Shown: positions 53,201-61,794, numbered from the stretch's first letter. The stretch is DNA of 64,000 bases from Roseateles_B flavus (GCF_039872765.1 NZ_JBDPZC010000005.1:248001-312000), one strand, 5' to 3'. Notes: a model not told the origin generated them from the sequence alone. Translations and numbers: made by a program.

Positions 53201-54827
53201 CATCAGCGTGGGCATGATCGCGGCCATGCAGACGGACGACCTCCGCGCGCTGAACGCCTTCGCCGTCCGCGCCCTGAGCAGCGACCAGCTGAATGCCCTG
53301 ACCAGCGACCAGGTGCCGACGCTGAGCGTGGTGCAGGTGGCTGCGCTGACGACGGCGCAGGTCCAGAAGTGGGAGACCGCCGACATCCAGGCGCTGGGCT
53401 CCGACCAGGTGGCCTCGCTCAGTGCGGCCCAGGTCACGGCCATGACTTCGGACCAGATCGTGACCTTCTCGTCCGAGGACATCCGCGCCCTGAGCACGGC
53501 GGCCTTCCGCGCCCTGCAGTCTGATGACCTCCAGGCCTTCAGCTCCGACCAGATCGATGCCTTCACCAGCACGCAGATCGGTCTGCTGACCTCGGCCCAG
53601 GTGAAGGGCATCGACAGCGCCGACATGGCGGCCTTCAGCAGCGATGACATCAAGCTGCTGTCGACCTCCGCCCTGCATGCGCTGTCGACGGAGCAGTTCT
53701 CGGCGCTGGGCACCGAGCACATCGCCGCACTGAGCACGGCCCAGGTGCTGGCGCTGACCACGGACCAGATCAGCACCTTCAGCAGCGATGACATCAATGC
53801 GCTGAGCACCACGCAGATCGCGGCCTTCAGCTCGGCCCAGATCCACGCGCTCACGACGGACCAGTTCTCGCACCTCGCCAGCGATGACATCAAGGCCCTG
53901 ACCACCTCGCAGATCGCCGGGCTGACAACGGAGCAGATCCACAGCCTCACGACGGAGCAGATCGTCGGCATGGAGTCCGAGGACATCGCCAAGCTGAACA
54001 TGACCCAGTTCGGCGCGCTGACCACGGAAGTCATCCACGCGATGACGGGAGCCCAGCTCGACGCGCTGTGGCTGACCTCGCCCATCGTGCTGGACCTGGA
54101 CGGCAACGGCGTCTCGACGACCGCGGCGGCCCAGGGCGTCAGCTTCGACCTGAACGGCACCGGCAACGCCCAGAAGTGGGGCTGGGTGGGCGGCAATGAC
54201 GGCCTGCTGGTCATGGACCGCAACGGCGATGGCCAGATCAACGACGGCAAGGAACTGTTCGGCAGCGGCACCCAGCTGGCGGACGGCAGCCGCGCCGCCA
54301 ACGGCTACCAGGCCATGGCCACGCTGGACAGCAACCATGACGGCGCACTGAACGTCACCGACGCCCAGTTCGGCCAGCTCAAGGTCTGGGTGGATGCCAA
54401 CCACGACGGCAAGACCGACGCGGGCGAGCTGAAGTCCCTGGCGGATCTGGGCATCACCTCGCTGGACCTGCATGCGCAGACCGGCACGGCGGTGAACAAC
54501 GGCAACCTGCTGGGCCTGGTCTCCGGCTACACGACCAGCGACGGCAAGACCCATGACATGGCGGACGTCTGGTTCGCCAAGGACACGGGCGAGTCCGCCA
54601 GCAGCGCCGCCAGCACGGGTGACGCCCATGCGGCGACGCCGGAGCACGGCAAGTCCGGCGAACCCAAGCTGAGCCTGGGCGACGTCCTGGCCGGACCGGC
54701 GGGCAATCTGCTGGGCGACGGGGTCACCCAGCCGGGTCACCACGGCGTGCTGCACCACCAGCTGGTTCCGCTGCGCAAGGCGCCTGGCGAGGACGATGAC
54801 CTGAACCGCATCGTGCCCCTGATCTGA
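44294..54827 (+). CDS. Giant octapeptide-repeat protein with C-terminal calcium-binding module
   Basis: The frame from MASLILTLSTDQ is open to the scaffold gap at 50945, and resumes after it in a shifted frame only because the 100-N placeholder is not a multiple of three. Excluding the gap it encodes 3,477 residues. Residues 8 onward form one continuous array of octads of the type L-T-T-A-Q-V-A-A, interrupted only by 11-residue spacers containing PGNQFGG or PANQFGG. After the array comes a module with Asp/Asn/Gly loops (LDLDGNG, DRNGDGQINDGKE, DSNHDG, DANHDGKTDAGE), typical of the ends of RTX-like exported proteins. A low-complexity tail ends in LNRIVPLI. There is no N-terminal signal peptide, no cysteine in the array and few aromatics. 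This fits a type I secreted surface or matrix protein, which is inference. Confidence 0.9.
45251..52050 (+). repeat. Higher-order units of 657, 1065 and 1722 nt within the octad array
   Basis: The codon before P in each PGNQ/PANQ spacer starts at 46316, 46973, 48038, 48695, 49760, 50417 and 52050. Intervals on ungapped sequence are 657, 1065, 657, 1065 and 657 nt. 657 nt is 26 octads plus the 11-residue spacer, and 1065 nt adds 17 octads (408 nt). The alternating pair makes a 1722-nt (574-residue) super-unit. The long unit carries the marker QVGGLTSDQLVK or a close variant, the short unit QVAGLTSDQIAK. Copies share octad order but differ at many synonymous sites. Confidence 0.9.
50945..51044. 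other. Scaffold gap (100 N) inside the repeat gene
   Basis: Exactly 100 N, an arbitrary placeholder. The frame before ends on a codon boundary (SDQLVK) and the sequence after resumes at QAAALTSAQVKG, so the true missing length must be a multiple of three. Repeat register predicts 597 nt (see findings). Confidence 0.97.
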
Positions 54828-54844
54828 GGCTGACGGCCTCAGCG

Positions 54845-54879
54845 AAAGCCGCCCCCGCCACCGGCCGGGGCGGCTTTTT
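54845..54879 (+). terminator. Intrinsic terminator after the giant gene
   Basis: AAAGCCGCCCC pairs with GGGGCGGCTTT (11 bp) around an 11-base loop, followed by TT and C. It lies 17 bp after the stop codon, so the giant gene is monocistronic. Confidence 0.9.
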
Positions 54880-54970
54880 CATGGCCTGCGCCTTTCTCGG
54901 CCGGACGATCCGCGGGCATCAGGGTTAGTCTTGATGCCCATCAAGGCCCGCCAGGGTCGAGCATGGCAGC

Positions 54971-55780
54971 ATGAACATCCTGATGCCCAACAAGTACACC
55001 GAGAAAGCCCTGCAGGAGTCGCGCCGCTTCGGCGTCAAGCCCGTGCCGCCACTGCGCCCGCTGGGCTGGCTGGCCCGCGGCTGGGCCGACATGACGCGCT
55101 GCCCCGGCCCCTCGCTGCTGCACGGCCTGGTGCTGGCCCTGCTCGGTGCGCTGATCTTCCTGCTCGGCCGTGACCGCTTCTGGCTGCTGGCCGGCGCCTT
55201 CAGCGGCTTCCTGCTGGTCGCACCCATTCTTGCCACGGGGCTCTACGCCATCAGCCGCGAGATCGAGGCGAACCGCCACCCCGGCCTGCGCACGGTGCTG
55301 AACGTCTGGAAGCCCCGCGACGGGCGGCTGGTGCTCTTCGGCGTGCTGCTGGCCTTTGCCGGCACCGGCTGGGTGATGACCTCGGCCTCGCTGATCACCG
55401 GCTTTGCGGGCGTGCCCATCCTGAAGCCCCTGGACTTCCTGCGCCATGTGGTGCTCAACGAGCAAAGCCATCTCTTCGAGGCCTGGCTGGCGCTGGGCGC
55501 CCTGCTGGCCGCTCCCGTCTTCGCCTCCACCGTGATCGCCGTGCCCCTGCTGCTGGACCGCCAGATCGGCGTGCTGGGCGCCGTGTTCACCAGCTGGCGC
55601 GTGGTGATGGAGTACCCCGCGCCGGTGGCGCTGTGGGCCGTCCTCATCATGGGCCTGACCCTGCTGGGCATGGCCACGCTGATGCTGGGCTTCGTCGTCG
55701 TGCTGCCCTGGCTGGGGCATGCCAGCTGGCATGCCTATCGGGACCTCGTCGACACCTCGGGCCTGACCCGCAACGATTGA
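54971..55780 (+). CDS. DUF2189 family integral membrane protein
   Basis: This 269-aa protein has about six hydrophobic segments spread across its length (for example LLHGLVLALLGALIFLLG, FWLLAGAFSGFLLVAPILATGLY and LWAVLIMGLTLLGMATLMLGFVVVLPW). The motifs LARGWADMTRCPGPSLLHG and SREIEANRHPGLRTVLNVW match the DUF2189 family of betaproteobacteria. The function is unknown. It is followed 4 bp later by the DUF2788 gene, and the three plus-strand genes 54971-56625 form an operon of small membrane proteins. Confidence 0.85.
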   Translation: MNILMPNKYTEKALQESRRFGVKPVPPLRPLGWLARGWADMTRCPGPSLLHGLVLALLGALIFLLGRDRFWLLAGAFSGFLLVAPILATGLYAISREIEANRHPGLRTVLNVWKPRDGRLVLFGVLLAFAGTGWVMTSASLITGFAGVPILKPLDFLRHVVLNEQSHLFEAWLALGALLAAPVFASTVIAVPLLLDRQIGVLGAVFTSWRVVMEYPAPVALWAVLIMGLTLLGMATLMLGFVVVLPWLGHASWHAYRDLVDTSGLTRND

Positions 55781-55784
55781 AGAG

Positions 55785-56003
55785 ATGTTTGGCTATACCG
55801 AGGAACAGATCGCCCAGTTCGGGCTCAGCGTGGGCGTCACGGCCTTCATGCTGTACATGGTCTTCATCATCCTGCAGCTGGCGCGCGAGTCCAAGGCGGG
55901 CAAGTTCGGCACCTTCATCCTGCTGCTGGGCCTGGGCTTCGGCCTGGTGGGCTTTGCCGCCAAGGGTCTGATCAAGTTCTTTCTGTCCGGCGTCGGCGAA
56001 TGA
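55785..56003 (+). CDS. DUF2788 family small membrane protein
   Basis: This 72-aa protein has two membrane helices (LSVGVTAFMLYMVFIILQLA and FGTFILLLGLGFGLVGFAAKGLI) joined by a basic loop ARESKAGK. It starts MFGYTEEQIAQFGLS, the standard opening of DUF2788. The function is unknown. It is tightly packed between the DUF2189 and YitT genes (4-bp and 7-bp gaps). Confidence 0.88.
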   Translation: MFGYTEEQIAQFGLSVGVTAFMLYMVFIILQLARESKAGKFGTFILLLGLGFGLVGFAAKGLIKFFLSGVGE

Positions 56004-56010
56004 GGTCCGC

Positions 56011-56625
56011 ATGGGCGTGATCAGTACCAAGAGCTTCCGGCACACGCTGTTCGAGGACGCGCAGGCCCTGTTGACAGGCACGCTCTTCGTGGCCCTGGGC
56101 GTGGCCCTGTTCAAGCAGGTGGGCATGCTCACCGGCGGCACCGTGGGCATCGCCTTCCTGCTGCACTACACCAGCGGCTGGCCCTTCGGCCTGCTGTTCT
56201 TCTGCATCAACCTGCCCTTCTACTGGCTGGCCTACCGGCGCATGGGCCTGGCCTTCACGCTCAAGACCGTGGCGGCGGTGACGCTGATGTCCACGCTGTC
56301 CGAGGCGCTGCCGCGCCTGGTCCAGTTCTCCCAGATCAACACCTGGTTCGCGGCGATCGCCGGCGGCCTGATGATTGGCGCGGGGATGCTGATCCTGTTC
56401 CGCCACCGGGCCAGCCTGGGCGGGCTCAACATCCTGGTGCTCTACCTCCAGGACAGCCGCGGCTGGCGTGCAGGCTACATGCAGGCCGCGCTGGATGCGA
56501 GCATCCTGCTGGCTTCCATGGCGGTGGTCAGCCCCGAGCGCATCGGCTATTCCCTGCTGGGCATGGCCGCGATGAACGCCGCCCTGGCCATCAACCACCG
56601 CCCGGGGCGCTACATGGCGGTCTGA
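56011..56625 (+). CDS. YitT family membrane protein
   Basis: This 204-aa protein has five or six membrane helices and the YitT hallmarks: GTLFVALGVALFKQVGMLTGGTVGIAFLLHY near the N-terminus and GGLMIGAGMLILFRHRASLGGLNILVLYLQ in the middle. This is the short form without the cytoplasmic DUF2179 tail. A transport role has been suggested for the family but is not established. It is the last gene of the DUF2189-DUF2788-YitT operon and convergent with the hydrolase. Confidence 0.88.
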   Translation: MGVISTKSFRHTLFEDAQALLTGTLFVALGVALFKQVGMLTGGTVGIAFLLHYTSGWPFGLLFFCINLPFYWLAYRRMGLAFTLKTVAAVTLMSTLSEALPRLVQFSQINTWFAAIAGGLMIGAGMLILFRHRASLGGLNILVLYLQDSRGWRAGYMQAALDASILLASMAVVSPERIGYSLLGMAAMNAALAINHRPGRYMAV

Positions 56626-56637
56626 GCCGCCGCGACT

Positions 56638-57507
56638 TCAGAGCAGCGGGCTGTACCAGCGCAGGTCCAGCAGGCGGCGCGCCAGGGCATGGCTGATGCC
56701 TTCGGGCGCCACCAGGTCGTAGAGCAGGTCGAAGTGGTTGTAGCCCGGCACCTCTTCGAGCACAGGCACGGCCTGTGGCCCCCAGGCCTCCTGGATGAGG
56801 CGGCACTGTCGCTTGAACTCCTCGCTTTCCGCTCCGCCGACGACGGCATAGAGCGGGGAATCCGGCGGCGCCTGGTGCACGGGGCTCAGGCGGCGGGCGC
56901 TGGCCTCGTCCAGGCGCAGGTCGGCCTGCAGGAAAGGCGTGTGCACCAGGGGCTCGAGCTCATGCAGGCCTGAGAGGGACAGCACGCCCTTGACCAATTG
57001 GCGCGGCAGGTCCGGTGCCAGGCTCTTCCAGTCGAAGCAGCTCAGCAAGGCGGCCAGATGCCCGCCCGCCGAATGGCCGGCCAGCACGATGTGATTGGGG
57101 TCGCCGCCATAGTCCGCGACATGGCGCCAGACCCAGGCCAGCGCCTCGGCCAGTTGCAGCGGGATGCGCTCCATGCTGACCTCGGGGCACAGGTCATAGC
57201 CCGGGATGACCACGACCGCGCCTTCGCTGGTGAAGCCCGGCGCGACGAAGGAGAGGTCCTCCTTGGACAGCGCCCGCCAGTAGCCGCCGTGGATGAAGAC
57301 CAGCACGGGCGCCTTGGCGACGCTGTCACTGAACACGTCCAGGCGCTGCCGCGGCCCGGCACCGTAGCGCAGATCGAGCTGGCAGCGTGCCTGCTCCCGC
57401 ACCAGCGCCGACGCCTCGGCCCAGCGCTGCAACAGGACCTCGGCCTCGGGGACACGGCGACGGTTGTTGTACTGCGATTCAAACCAATCGGCGCTGTGTT
57501 CGGACAT
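56638..57507 (-). CDS. Alpha/beta hydrolase (kynurenine formamidase/esterase-like)
   Basis: This 289-aa enzyme starts at 57507 (MSEHSADWFESQYNNRRRVP), with GGGAG before the ATG. The oxyanion motif is VFIHGGYWRALSK, the nucleophile elbow is GHSAGGHLAALL, and the catalytic His is probably in VPGYNHFDLLY. An HGGYW oxyanion motif together with the AQYNNR-type N-terminus is typical of kynurenine-formamidase-like members of the HSL group. Tryptophan-catabolic partners (kynA, kynU) are not in the window, so the substrate stays open. Confidence 0.85.
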   Translation of the reverse strand: MSEHSADWFESQYNNRRRVPEAEVLLQRWAEASALVREQARCQLDLRYGAGPRQRLDVFSDSVAKAPVLVFIHGGYWRALSKEDLSFVAPGFTSEGAVVVIPGYDLCPEVSMERIPLQLAEALAWVWRHVADYGGDPNHIVLAGHSAGGHLAALLSCFDWKSLAPDLPRQLVKGVLSLSGLHELEPLVHTPFLQADLRLDEASARRLSPVHQAPPDSPLYAVVGGAESEEFKRQCRLIQEAWGPQAVPVLEEVPGYNHFDLLYDLVAPEGISHALARRLLDLRWYSPLL

Positions 57508-57600
57508 GGCTGCTCCCGGGTGCACAAGCCCGGACTCCGTGGCAAGGCCCGCAGTTTCGCTCAGTTCCAACGGGCACTCGCACACGTCACAGTGCGTGGC

Positions 57601-57606
57601 TATACT
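57601..57606 (+). promoter_or_regulatory. -10 element of the tRNA-Ala(CGC) promoter
   Basis: TATACT lies 13 bp before the tRNA 5' end, which would put the start of transcription a few bases ahead of the mature tRNA. The -35 region 17 bp upstream (TCGCAC) is a poor match. Confidence 0.5.
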
Positions 57607-57618
57607 TTTCGCGACCGT

Positions 57619-57694
<76 letters not shown>

Positions 57695-58326
57695 CCGTCT
57701 TCCTAGGGGAAGCCGTTTTTTGTGCCTCGAACCATAAAGCTGCCGCGTTGGCAGGTTTGTGGTTTCCGGGGCCTGTGGCAAGGTCATGGATTCGGCGAAA
57801 GGCCTCGATCCGGACTTCCGCTTTGGCGGTACGACGGAGAGGTAAGTCCTCTGAGCCACCCAGCAGCAGCCCGCGTAAGGTAGGCAATGTTCATAGGCGC
57901 CCCAAGGGCGTGGGCGACGCCTTGGGGGCTTAGGCCCCCAACTTGCAGGACGCTCCACTGCCGCCAGTCAAGAGGTCGGCTCGGCCCGCTTTCGGAACGT
58001 ATGCGTCCGGCCATCCCTTCTTTAATGGACGCATCGCGGCTGTGAGGATCGTGTCCACGTAATCGTGAACTGACCCCCAGAAGTTGGACAGTCAGTGTGC
58101 CTTGCAAAGTTGATGCTGCGCAACGGCCGATCAACACGTCGAGGGCCTCTGCATGTCGAGGCCCGTCGTTGCAACGCGCGTGTTGACTTGGTGCCGCCGT
58201 TACTCCGCTCATTTTTTCAAGGATGAGTGCGGCTTGTTGCACCGCGAGCTGGCATACCTCGAAGACTGTGACGCCCCACTACCGGCTACAGCCGGGAGCC
58301 TTCGAAGAACATCCTGGCGCTCACCT
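57695..58326. other. Gene-poor stretch after tRNA-Ala(CGC)
   Basis: About 630 bp with no credible gene. Overlapping short frames lack ribosome sites and recognisable products. It contains a hairpin (CCCCAAGG/CCTTGGGG, about 57900-57927), an IS3-like end (58066-58091), and a second hairpin (GCAACG/CGTTGC, about 58117-58178). The position just downstream of a tRNA and the patchy composition suggest an old integration or transposition scar. Confidence 0.55.
58066..58091. mobile_element. Remnant terminal repeat resembling an IS3-family end
   Basis: TGAACTGACCCCCAGAAGTT, continuing GGACAG, resembles the terminal inverted repeats of many IS3-family elements (TGAACTGnCCCC..AAGTTGGAC). No transposase or opposite end is visible nearby, so only one end survives. 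Confidence 0.4.
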
Positions 58327-59424
58327 TCAGCGGTCCGCTTGATCAAAGGAGAAGTAAGGCGGCAGCGGTTGCTGCACGATCCACTGGCTGGCGGGAGGCA
58401 GCAGAGAGGAAAGGTCTACCTGGGGGAGCGAAGCTTGGGTCAGGAGCAGCACTGGCAGCTCCAGACTGGCGGCGCCAGAGCGAGGCCCCTGAACTGCGGC
58501 AACGACAGCATCCAGCACCGCTCGGGCATTGTGAATCGGCGTATCTGTGACGATGGAGTCGATCAGACCCTCCCGGAGCAATGAAACCACCTCATGCGAG
58601 ACGCCCACCGAAATCAGAATCGGCGCGGGGGGCGGCCGACGCTTGAAGTACCTTCCGGCAAACACCACCGCAGCGGCGTTGCCCACGATGAAGTCGGGGG
58701 TGCCCTTTGCTTGGAGGTAGCCGCGCACCAAGCCCGCCTGGTGTCCAGGATCTGGTGGCCCATAGCCGCCGATGCCAAGCTGGACGCCCTGCTGTGCAAA
58801 GACCTGACGCAAGCGCACTTCGGTGTCGTTCACTTGAGCGCTATCGGCGGGTCCGGGAAACCAGGCGACCACGGGCCTGGCCTTTTGAGATACGGCCTTG
58901 ACTCGGGCCCCCACCAAATCGGCGATCTGGTTGAAGTTGAGCGCCGCTTGCAAGCTCGTCCTGTAACTGGCGCCATTGACAAAGTCGACGACGAAAATCC
59001 CTTGCTTCATCGCCCGTGCAGCCTCCGCCTTCAACCCCTCTGCATTGACCGCTGCGACGACGATCGCTTGAGCCCCCAGCGATTCGCACAGGGCCCACTG
59101 GCGCTGCTGCGAGGCGACATCCGCGTAGCCCGCCGAGAAGTAGATGCCCAGGGAGACGCCTTTTTGCCTGGCATGCGAGGCAAGCGCCCACGAGACGCCC
59201 CACCAGTAGTTGTCCTTGGCATCGGGCAGCAAGGCGCAGACGCGGGGAGGCGACGGTGCCGAGCGCCAGTTGTAGGGCCGCGCCGGTGGAGCGCGCTGAA
59301 CCAAGGGCATTGCCGGCGGTATCGCAGCTCCGCTGGGGGCGGCGATGCCGACGACAAGCCCTGCGACAAGCCACCGGCTCAGTGCTGAGATGCATGCAAT
59401 GGCGAGCGAGTTCCCGGCGATCAA
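58327..59424 (-). CDS. TorT-like periplasmic binding/sensor protein
   Basis: This protein of about 365 aa has the periplasmic sugar-binding fold. VCALLPDAKDNYWWGVSWAL near the N-terminus and ALCESLGAQAIVVAAVNAEGL correspond to segments of TorT, the periplasmic partner of the TMAO sensor TorS. The start is uncertain. I chose TTG at 59424, which overlaps the stop of the porin gene and yields a leader (ACISALSRWLVAGLVVGIAAPSGA); no ATG precedes the domain. It is the last gene of a three-gene minus-strand operon. Its cognate kinase and any TMAO reductase are absent from the window. Confidence 0.75.
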   Translation of the reverse strand: MIAGNSLAIACISALSRWLVAGLVVGIAAPSGAAIPPAMPLVQRAPPARPYNWRSAPSPPRVCALLPDAKDNYWWGVSWALASHARQKGVSLGIYFSAGYADVASQQRQWALCESLGAQAIVVAAVNAEGLKAEAARAMKQGIFVVDFVNGASYRTSLQAALNFNQIADLVGARVKAVSQKARPVVAWFPGPADSAQVNDTEVRLRQVFAQQGVQLGIGGYGPPDPGHQAGLVRGYLQAKGTPDFIVGNAAAVVFAGRYFKRRPPPAPILISVGVSHEVVSLLREGLIDSIVTDTPIHNARAVLDAVVAAVQGPRSGAASLELPVLLLTQASLPQVDLSSLLPPASQWIVQQPLPPYFSFDQADR

Positions 59425-60563
59425 AACGAAGTCTGCACAGAAAGGGACAACAGCTTGTGGTCCCCGAAGAAGTCGTACTTGGACTGATCCTTGGAGACGT
59501 CGTACTGGGCCTTGAGCGCCACGTTCTTGTTCAGGTCGTAGCGCAGGGCCAGGCTCTGCGTGCGGCGCCCCTCGATGGCGAAGCCCAGGTTGTTCTCCTG
59601 CGTGCGGTACCGCGAGACCGTCGCCATGCCGGTCCAGTCGTGCCACCGGTAGCCGAGGCCAACGAGGAAGTAGTTGTAGACGAAGTCGGAGGTCGCCTGC
59701 TGGAAGCGGTTGATCTCGCTGCGCAGGATCCACTCGCGGCCGTCGTAGTTGAAGGACAGGCCCGCAATGGTGGTGCGATAGCCCGGGAGGTTGTCGCGCC
59801 GGGTGCCGTCGGCCAGGTCGCTCCACTGGTAGTTGTCGAAGCGCATGAGCATGACGCGGGCGCTGTAGACACCGTCCGACACCGTCACGTAGCCGCCCAG
59901 GATGTTGCGCCACTTCTCCGTGGTCGGGTCACCCCAGTAGATGCGCGTGTTGTAGGGCGCGTTGTCATTCTGGAAGTTGCCCGCCCAGACATTGCCCTCC
60001 AGGGTCCAGCTGCCCTTGAGTGCGCCGCTGTAGGCCAGGTTGGCCCCGTCGTAGGCGTAGATGGGCCAGCCGTAGACGTCCGGCGCCGGACGCACCCACG
60101 GATAGGCCGTGCCGATGTAGAGGAAGTCGCTGTAGTAGTACAGCGGGATGCGCTTGCGACCCGCCTGCAGGGTCCAGGAATCATTGAGCGCATACGAGAG
60201 GTAGGCCCAGTCCAGGGTTGGGCGGTAGTTCTTGTTGTTGGCCCTGGAAACGACCTGCGCCGTCGCTGACAGCGCGTCATTGACATGCAGCGTGCCCTGC
60301 AGGCCCAGGAGCGATTCCTGGTCGGCCTGCCAGCCCCGGGACTTCTCGTAGACGCCCACGTACTCCCAGTTCTGGATCGCGCAGGGGCATTGCCATTCCA
60401 TGTACTTGCGATCGGTGCCGCTGAGCACCTTGGCCACGGTCAGCTGTGCAAAGCCGGACCAGGTGAAGCGCATGTCGTCCGCCTGCGTGGGAGCCGCTCC
60501 GCCCAGCGCAGCGCCCAGTGCGGCGATCCGAAGCATCAGTACGGCGTTCTTGGAGGTATTCAT
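59421..60563 (-). CDS. Outer-membrane porin-like beta-barrel protein
   Basis: This 380-aa protein starts at 60563 (MNTSKNAVLMLRIAALGAALGG), with AAGG upstream. A signal peptide ending near TQA-DD is followed by alternating hydrophobic/polar strands, many aromatic girdles (YYYSDFLYIGTAYPW, WEYVGVYEKSRGW) and a C-terminal Phe (SLSVQTSF), all typical of Gram-negative porins. A CPC pair near residue 55 is unusual for a porin. It lies between a small PstS-like gene (13 bp) and the TorT-like gene (4-nt overlap), suggesting ligand uptake and sensing by the same operon. Confidence 0.85.
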   Translation of the reverse strand: MNTSKNAVLMLRIAALGAALGGAAPTQADDMRFTWSGFAQLTVAKVLSGTDRKYMEWQCPCAIQNWEYVGVYEKSRGWQADQESLLGLQGTLHVNDALSATAQVVSRANNKNYRPTLDWAYLSYALNDSWTLQAGRKRIPLYYYSDFLYIGTAYPWVRPAPDVYGWPIYAYDGANLAYSGALKGSWTLEGNVWAGNFQNDNAPYNTRIYWGDPTTEKWRNILGGYVTVSDGVYSARVMLMRFDNYQWSDLADGTRRDNLPGYRTTIAGLSFNYDGREWILRSEINRFQQATSDFVYNYFLVGLGYRWHDWTGMATVSRYRTQENNLGFAIEGRRTQSLALRYDLNKNVALKAQYDVSKDQSKYDFFGDHKLLSLSVQTSF

Positions 60564-60576
60564 GCTCGCCATCCTT

Positions 60577-61020
60577 TCACTTGATCTCTGCCAGGACCTT
60601 GACGCTGCCGTCCACCTGCGCCGCGTCGATGTAGCCCACCAGGTTGGGGTTGCTGGCCACCAGCTTCTTGACCGCACCGGCGTCGCCGGCCTCCTGTGGA
60701 GGGGCCCCTTTTCCGGTGAACACCATGCGTGACCAATACGCCTTGATCTGGGCCTCGCTACGTCCGGCAACCTGGCTGTAGAACTGCCCGTACGCCGGGG
60801 AGCCTGCCGTCTGGTCGATGGGGATCGCCTTGTCTCCATTCGGGAAGCTCTTGACGCTGCCCAGGAAGATCGCCGAGACCTGCTCGCCCGTCAGCTTGGG
60901 CGCATTGCTGGAAGCACTGACCACAACGACCAAATGATCAGCGGCCAGCGCACCGACTGAAAAGCTCAAGGGAAGGGCCGCGAATGCCGCCCGGCAAAGC
61001 GTACGAGTGACAAGTTCCAC
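60577..61020 (-). CDS. Short PstS-like substrate-binding protein
   Basis: This 147-aa secreted protein starts at GTG 61020, with AGGAG seven bases upstream. The signal peptide (TLCRAAFAALPLSFSVGALAA) precedes DHLVVVVSASSNAPKLTGEQVSAIFLG. The mature sequence matches the small, single-lobe PBP-like family related to phosphate-binding proteins (FPNGDKAIPIDQ, GAVKKLVASNPNLVGYI). It is less than half the length of true PstS and lacks transporter genes nearby. It heads the operon with the porin and TorT-like genes and may feed ligand to them. Confidence 0.82.
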   Translation of the reverse strand: MELVTRTLCRAAFAALPLSFSVGALAADHLVVVVSASSNAPKLTGEQVSAIFLGSVKSFPNGDKAIPIDQTAGSPAYGQFYSQVAGRSEAQIKAYWSRMVFTGKGAPPQEAGDAGAVKKLVASNPNLVGYIDAAQVDGSVKVLAEIK

Positions 61021-61329
61021 GTCGTGCTCCTTTGAAGAGTCAACAGTGATTGGCCTCTCGGTGAGCGACCCCGCCTGGCGGACGCATCCGAGATTGACTG
61101 TCCATCGATCCCCTGGGCGCCATGCGGCCGATGCAGGCCTGTGCACATGTGCTTCTCGACGAGAGCGAGTCGCAGCGCACCCTTTGACGCCACTGTGCAA
61201 GCCTGGGCACCGGCTGGCAATCCATTTACCCAGCTTCGGGGACAACTGTTGCGCGTGTCGCACGACCATTGACATCGAGCAAGGCGGATCGTTGCGACAA
61301 CAGGGTCCCGCCTGCCTGACGAGCCGTTC

Positions 61330-61744
61330 GCGCCGAACGGCTCGATGACGCGGGAAACCCAGTTGCGAGATCGGGGCTCGGATCGGCGCTCGCGCAAATA
61401 GACCTCGACCGCTTCGTCGGGATCCAGGAACAGCGAGGTGCGAGATGGTGCGACGCCAAAGCCCCTGGACGCGCGCACTGAAATGGTGGGTAGGCGCCTC
61501 GCCCTTGTCGCCATCAGCCGCAAGGGGTCCGCGCTCCGCCCGACATCCGGTGGCGTCAACACCTGGCTCCCGCGCTCGCTGAGGTGCATGACCAGTCCCG
61601 CGATGCCATGCTGAAAAGCCGGCGGGACAAAGCCCCAGACGGAGAGGTGCTCACGGTCGACGGGCAGCAGGAAAAGTCGACCCGCTCTTGGTGGCGGGAC
61701 TCGACGACAGGGGTCCCGCGCGATGCCAGGTTTTGGGAACGCAT
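61330..61744 (-). pseudogene. Decayed paralogue of an unrecognised small gene (copy B)
   Basis: The remnant starts near ATG 61744 and aligns along its length with copy A at 61795 on the other strand. Shared segments are QERVDF, FLLPVDRE, VW-FVP--FQHG-A-LVM-LS-RG-QV-TPP, DGDKGEAPTHHFSARVQGLWRRTISH, LFLDPDEAVEVYLRE and EPRSRNWV--VIEP. These pieces lie in different frames. At least three shifts are needed: one in the T-run after VDF, and one on each side of the DGDKG-to-TISH block (about 61438-61515). No proper stop follows. The product is not a known family to me. Confidence 0.75.
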
Positions 61745-61794
61745 GCTCGAAAGGTTCAGTCAACGAGGCTGCCCTATCTGACCACCCAGGGCTC

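Larger units (their letters stand above)
44315..54065 (+). repeat. Array of about 400 octapeptide repeats (24-nt period)
   Basis: The consensus is position 1 L (or M, I, F), position 3 S/T, position 5 Q/D/E (or A), position 6 I/L/V/F/A, position 8 usually A or G. Frequent octads are LSSDQIAA, LGSDQIGA, LTTAQVAA, MGTDDLNA, LGTDQFKV, LTSAQVGA, LQTEDLAS, INTAALRG and LETDDLRA. The register is unbroken from 44315 to 54065 apart from seven visible 11-residue spacers. Octads are most uniform between about 45250 and 52300 and more varied at both ends. Confidence 0.95.

Noticed and set aside
44294..54827. Octad array considered as a CRISPR or satellite-like non-coding repeat
   Set aside because: The repeat is in frame, codon-aware (variation mostly synonymous), begins with ATG and ends in a folded-looking module. 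There are no unique spacers between identical repeats.
44294..54827. Gene read as two separate genes split at about 51045
   Set aside because: The frame change comes from the arbitrary 100-N length; octad register continues across and no start site precedes the second part.
57784..58242. 152-codon minus-strand frame after tRNA-Ala(CGC)
   Set aside because: No ribosome site, no recognisable motif, crosses the IS-like end and hairpins; probably chance.
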